Assembly (NCBI RefSeq): GCF_051487185.1
Contig: NZ_JAHVDK010000008.1
Coordinates: 1-64,000, forward strand
Source: Inquilinus limosus_F
Lineage (GTDB): Bacteria > Pseudomonadota > Alphaproteobacteria > DSM-16000 > Inquilinaceae
Length of the DNA: 64,000 nucleotides
Direction of reading: 5' to 3'
Shown: one piece after another, positions 61,191-64,000 of the stretch
Layout of the letters: the number at the start of each line of letters is the position of its first letter
Position numbering within the stretch: the stretch's first letter is position 1
Notes under the pieces: model-generated
What the model was told of the DNA's origin: nothing
Databases searched by the model: none
Seen by the model: the letters and a program-made list of their open reading frames with translations, nothing else
Made by a program: the position numbers and the translations under genes

Positions 61191-62626
61191 TCCCAATTCA
61201 GCCGCTTGCGGTAGATGGTCGAGGCGCTGATGCCGAGCAGCGCCGCGGCCCGCGGCACATGGCCGTCGCAGGCGGCGATCGCGTCCTCGATCGCCTCCTT
61301 CTCGATCATCCACAGTGGCCGGATCGACGCCCCCTTGCCGTTCGGGACGGCCGGCGGCGGCTCGGCCGCCGGGCGGCTGGGCTGCGCCGCCGGGATCAGG
61401 GTCCTGACCGGCGGCGGCAGCATCGCCCGCGTCACCCGCGGCCCGTCATGCAGCACGACGATGTTGCGGATCACGTTCTGCAGCTGCCGGACATTGCCGG
61501 GCCAGGCGTAGCGCTGCAGATCCTCCGCCACCTCCAGGTCGAAATCGGTGAAGCTCTTGCCCTCCTCCGCCGCGTAGTCGCGCAGGAACTGCCGGGCGAT
61601 CAGCAGCACGTCGTCCTCGCGCTCGCGCAGCGGCGGCAGGGTGATCGGGATCACCAGCAGGCGGTAGTACAGATCCTCGCGAAACCGGCCCTGGCGCACC
61701 TCCTCCGCCGGGTCGCGGTTGGTGGCGCAGACGATGCGCAGGTCGACCTTACGCTCGCGGCTGCCGCCGACCGGCTGAACCACCCCGGTCTGCAGGAAGC
61801 GCAGCAGCTTGGTCTGCAGCTCCGGCGGCAGCTCGCAGATCTCGTCCAGGAACAGGGTGCCGCCATCGGCCCGGACCGCGGCGCCCTCACGGTCGACGAC
61901 TGCACCGGTGAAGGCGCCCTTCACATGGCCGAAGATCTCCGATTCCATCAGGTCGCGCGGGATGGCGCCGCAGTTCAGCGCGACGAAAGGCTCATCACGC
62001 CGCGGGCTGCGGCGATGCACCGCCTCGGCGCACAGCTCCTTGCCCGTGCCGCTCTCGCCGGTGATGAAGACGGTGGCCTTCGACACCGCCGCCGAATCGA
62101 TGATCCGATACACCGCCTGCATCGCCAGCGACCGGCCGATGAAGCCGTAGTAGCGGTCGCGGCCGAGATCCTCGCGCCAGGCTTCGACCTCGCGCTGCAG
62201 CCGCATCCGCTCCAGCGTGTTGCGGACGGTCACGGTCAGCCGGTCGCCGGGGAAGGGCTTGACCAGGAAGTCGAAGGCGCCGAGCCGCATCGCCTCGACC
62301 GCGATGTTGACCGAGCCATGGGCTGTGATCACGATCGCCGCGACCGGGATCTGCTGCTCCCGGATATGCTGCAGGATCTCCATGCCGTTCATGTCGGGCA
62401 GGTTCAGGTCGAGCAGCACGGTCGCATAGTGCCCCAGCGCCAGCGCCGCGAGCGCATCGGCCCCGGTTTCGGCATGATCGACGGCAATGCCGGCCTTGGA
62501 CAGGGTCTCGATGTAGAGCCGCGCCAGCGCCGGCATGTCCTCGACCAGGAGCACGGCCGCGGGATCGGCCGCCTGCGTTTCAGCGAGGGGAGCCATGGCG
62601 ATATCGTGGCCCATGGAAGCATCCAT
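61172..62626 (-). CDS. sigma-54-dependent response regulator (NtrC/DctD-like)
   Basis: A 484-residue three-domain activator. The receiver (about 22-135) has phosphoacceptor Asp in VLLDLNLPDMNG and Lys in LVKPFPGD. The AAA+ domain has GESGTGKE, the sigma-54-contact GAFTGA loop and Walker B GGTLFLDEI. The C-terminal Fis-type HTH is HVPRAAALLGISASTIYRKR. It would activate a sigma-54 promoter on phosphorylation. No cognate histidine kinase is in the window. The ATG at 62626 is used, with alternatives at 62614 and 62596. It is divergent from the aldehyde dehydrogenase. Confidence 0.92.
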   Translation of the reverse strand: MDASMGHDIAMAPLAETQAADPAAVLLVEDMPALARLYIETLSKAGIAVDHAETGADALAALALGHYATVLLDLNLPDMNGMEILQHIREQQIPVAAIVITAHGSVNIAVEAMRLGAFDFLVKPFPGDRLTVTVRNTLERMRLQREVEAWREDLGRDRYYGFIGRSLAMQAVYRIIDSAAVSKATVFITGESGTGKELCAEAVHRRSPRRDEPFVALNCGAIPRDLMESEIFGHVKGAFTGAVVDREGAAVRADGGTLFLDEICELPPELQTKLLRFLQTGVVQPVGGSRERKVDLRIVCATNRDPAEEVRQGRFREDLYYRLLVIPITLPPLREREDDVLLIARQFLRDYAAEEGKSFTDFDLEVAEDLQRYAWPGNVRQLQNVIRNIVVLHDGPRVTRAMLPPPVRTLIPAAQPSRPAAEPPPAVPNGKGASIRPLWMIEKEAIEDAIAACDGHVPRAAALLGISASTIYRKRLNWEAEGRD

Positions 62627-62722
62627 CTTCAACAATAGCCCGCAAGAAGAATTCGTCTTAAACGCAACGACGTGCCGAGCCTGCCCCATCACGACGAACG
62701 GTCCGGAGACAGAAAGAACATC

Positions 62723-64000
62723 ATGATAGGTCCGAAAACAATTCTGATCGATGGAATTTGGAACGGCGCGGAGGATGGCCGCACCGTTCCGGTGATCGAC
62801 CCGTCGACCGGGGCGGAATTCGACAGCCTCGCCCGCGGCGGCGCGGCCGAGATCGACGCCGCCGTCCGGGCCGCGCGCCGGGCCTTCGACGATGGACCCT
62901 GGGGGCGGATGCCCGCGGTCGAGCGCGGCCGCATCCTGACCCGCCTCGGCCGCGCCATCGAGGCGGATTTCGAGACGCTGTGGCGGCTCGAGGCCGCCGA
63001 CGCCGGCAAGCCGGTGAAGCAGGCCAAGGCCGACATCACCGCCTGCGCCCGCTATTTCGAATTCTACGGCGGCGCCTGCGACAAGCACCACGGCACCACC
63101 ATCCCCTATCTCGACGGCTACACCGTGCTGACGGTGAAGGAGCCCTACGGCGTCACCGGCCACGTCATCCCGTGGAACTACCCGGCGCAGATCTTCGGCC
63201 GCACCATCGGCGGCGCCCTGGCCGCCGGCAATGCCTGCGTGCTTAAGCCGGCGGAGGATGCCTGCCTGACGCCGCTGCGCATCGCCCAGCTGGCGCTGGA
63301 GGCCGGGCTGCCGCCGGGGGCGCTGAACGTCGTCACCGGCCTGGGCGCAGAGGCGGGCGCCGCTCTGGCCGCGCATCCCGGCATCGACCACATCAGCTTC
63401 ACCGGGTCGCCCGCCACCGGCGCCGCGATCCAGGCCGCGGCGGCAAAGTTCAACCGGCCGGTGACGATGGAGCTGGGGGGCAAGTCGCCGCAGCTGGTCT
63501 TCGATGACGCCGATGCCGAGGCCGCCCTGCCCTTCGTCACCGCCGCGATCGTGCAGAATGCCGGCCAGACCTGCTCCGCCGGCAGCCGCCTGCTGCTGCA
63601 GGACGGCATCGCCGACGAGTTCCTCGCCGCGCTGGGCGACCGGTTCCGGGCGCTCGAGACCGGGCCCTGGGACCGCGACCCGGATTGCGGCCCGCTGATC
63701 AGCGCCCGGCAGCAGGAGCGGGTGCGCGGTCATCTCGACCGCGCCCGGGCCGACGGACTGCCGGTGCTGGCCGAGGGACGCCTCTCCCCGAACGCCCCGG
63801 CCGGCGGCTTCTACCAGGTGCCAACCCTGATCGGCGACGTGCCGCCCGGCCACCCGCTGGCGCAGGAGGAGGTGTTCGGCCCGGTGCTGGCGGTGCTGCG
63901 CTTCCGCGACGAGGAGGAGGCGATCCGCCTGGCCAACGGCACCGAATTCGGCCTGGTCGCCGGGGTCTGGACCCGCGACGGCGCCCGGCAGCTGCGCTGC
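62723..64000 (+). CDS. aldehyde dehydrogenase (partial, runs off the window)
   Basis: At least 426 residues of an NAD(P)-dependent aldehyde dehydrogenase. IDGIWNGAEDGRTVPVIDP opens it. VTGHVIPWNYPAQIF carries the conserved Asn, LKPAEDACLTPLRIA follows, catalytic Glu is in TMELGGKSPQ, and the nucleophile Cys in NAGQTCSAGSR. The C-terminal ~55-70 residues lie beyond the window. The general type resembles betaine-aldehyde or gamma-amino-aldehyde dehydrogenases, but the substrate is not certain. The ATG at 62723 is used. Divergent from a sigma-54 activator, which might control it. Confidence 0.93.
   Translation, partial: MIGPKTILIDGIWNGAEDGRTVPVIDPSTGAEFDSLARGGAAEIDAAVRAARRAFDDGPWGRMPAVERGRILTRLGRAIEADFETLWRLEAADAGKPVKQAKADITACARYFEFYGGACDKHHGTTIPYLDGYTVLTVKEPYGVTGHVIPWNYPAQIFGRTIGGALAAGNACVLKPAEDACLTPLRIAQLALEAGLPPGALNVVTGLGAEAGAALAAHPGIDHISFTGSPATGAAIQAAAAKFNRPVTMELGGKSPQLVFDDADAEAALPFVTAAIVQNAGQTCSAGSRLLLQDGIADEFLAALGDRFRALETGPWDRDPDCGPLISARQQERVRGHLDRARADGLPVLAEGRLSPNAPAGGFYQVPTLIGDVPPGHPLAQEEVFGPVLAVLRFRDEEEAIRLANGTEFGLVAGVWTRDGARQLRC

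Noticed and set aside
62660..62700. Possible sigma-54 promoter on the minus strand (GGCACGTCGTTGCG)
   Set aside because: The GG and GC elements are 9 nt apart rather than the required 10, so it is unlikely to be functional.

Overview
The window is chromosomal DNA of a high-GC alphaproteobacterium. The sequence is strongly G/C at third codon positions. It carries gene pairings typical of Rhodospirillales: DUF1285/CoA-pyrophosphatase/CCA-transferase divergent from MoxR/DUF58/DUF4159, CtaA-type heme A synthase, and a MerR-controlled beta-oxidation block. Several short palindromic intergenic repeats are of kinds common in this class. An Inquilinus/Azospirillum-like relative is a guess only. No rRNA, tRNA, CRISPR array, prophage or insertion sequence was found.

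Layout. 0-3.6 kb: alpha/beta hydrolase, then a minus-strand operon DUF1285 > Nudix > cca. 3.6-10.4 kb: divergent MoxR ATPase / DUF58 / two large membrane proteins. 10.4-12 kb: DUF1326/DUF2182 pair behind a promoter embedded in an inverted repeat. 12-17 kb: OmpA-like protein, methyltransferase, large MscS channel, small DUF6496 protein. 17-23 kb: acetyl-CoA synthetase, MFS carrier with FAD-linked 2-hydroxyacid oxidase, AzlCD with an AraC regulator. 24-31.7 kb: methyltransferase/EamA pair, a Pro-rich envelope protein, FAH/SDR catabolic pair, Gfo/Idh/MocA enzyme, J-domain protein, ctaA. 31.9-38.7 kb: complete Opp-type peptide ABC transporter followed by a 2-oxoglutarate/Fe(II) oxygenase. 38.7-43 kb: DJ-1-like protein lacking its nucleophile, a tiny 31-codon transcription unit, a DUF1345 gene remnant, aminotransferase, acidic unknown protein, peptide deformylase, thioesterase. 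43-51 kb: beta-oxidation genes (acyl-CoA dehydrogenase, HAD/ECH fusion, thiolase, FadD) with a MerR regulator and a LiuR-like operator. 51-58 kb: MsbA-type exporter, BON proteins (one broken), TetR/Old Yellow Enzyme pair, degenerate Hpt protein. 56-59 kb: an unusual trio of signal-less PhnD-like protein, fatty acid desaturase and divergent XRE regulator. 59-64 kb: VapBC, MFS exporter, sigma-54 response regulator and a truncated aldehyde dehydrogenase.

The points most worth following up are: (1) the PhnD-like/desaturase/XRE trio; (2) the self-contained 31-aa ORF with a Shine-Dalgarno complementary to the whole 16S tail; (3) an ATGTCNGAC motif recurring upstream of unrelated transport and catabolic genes; (4) catalytic-residue losses in the DJ-1-like and Hpt-like proteins; (5) two gene remnants, one of them abutting a palindromic repeat.
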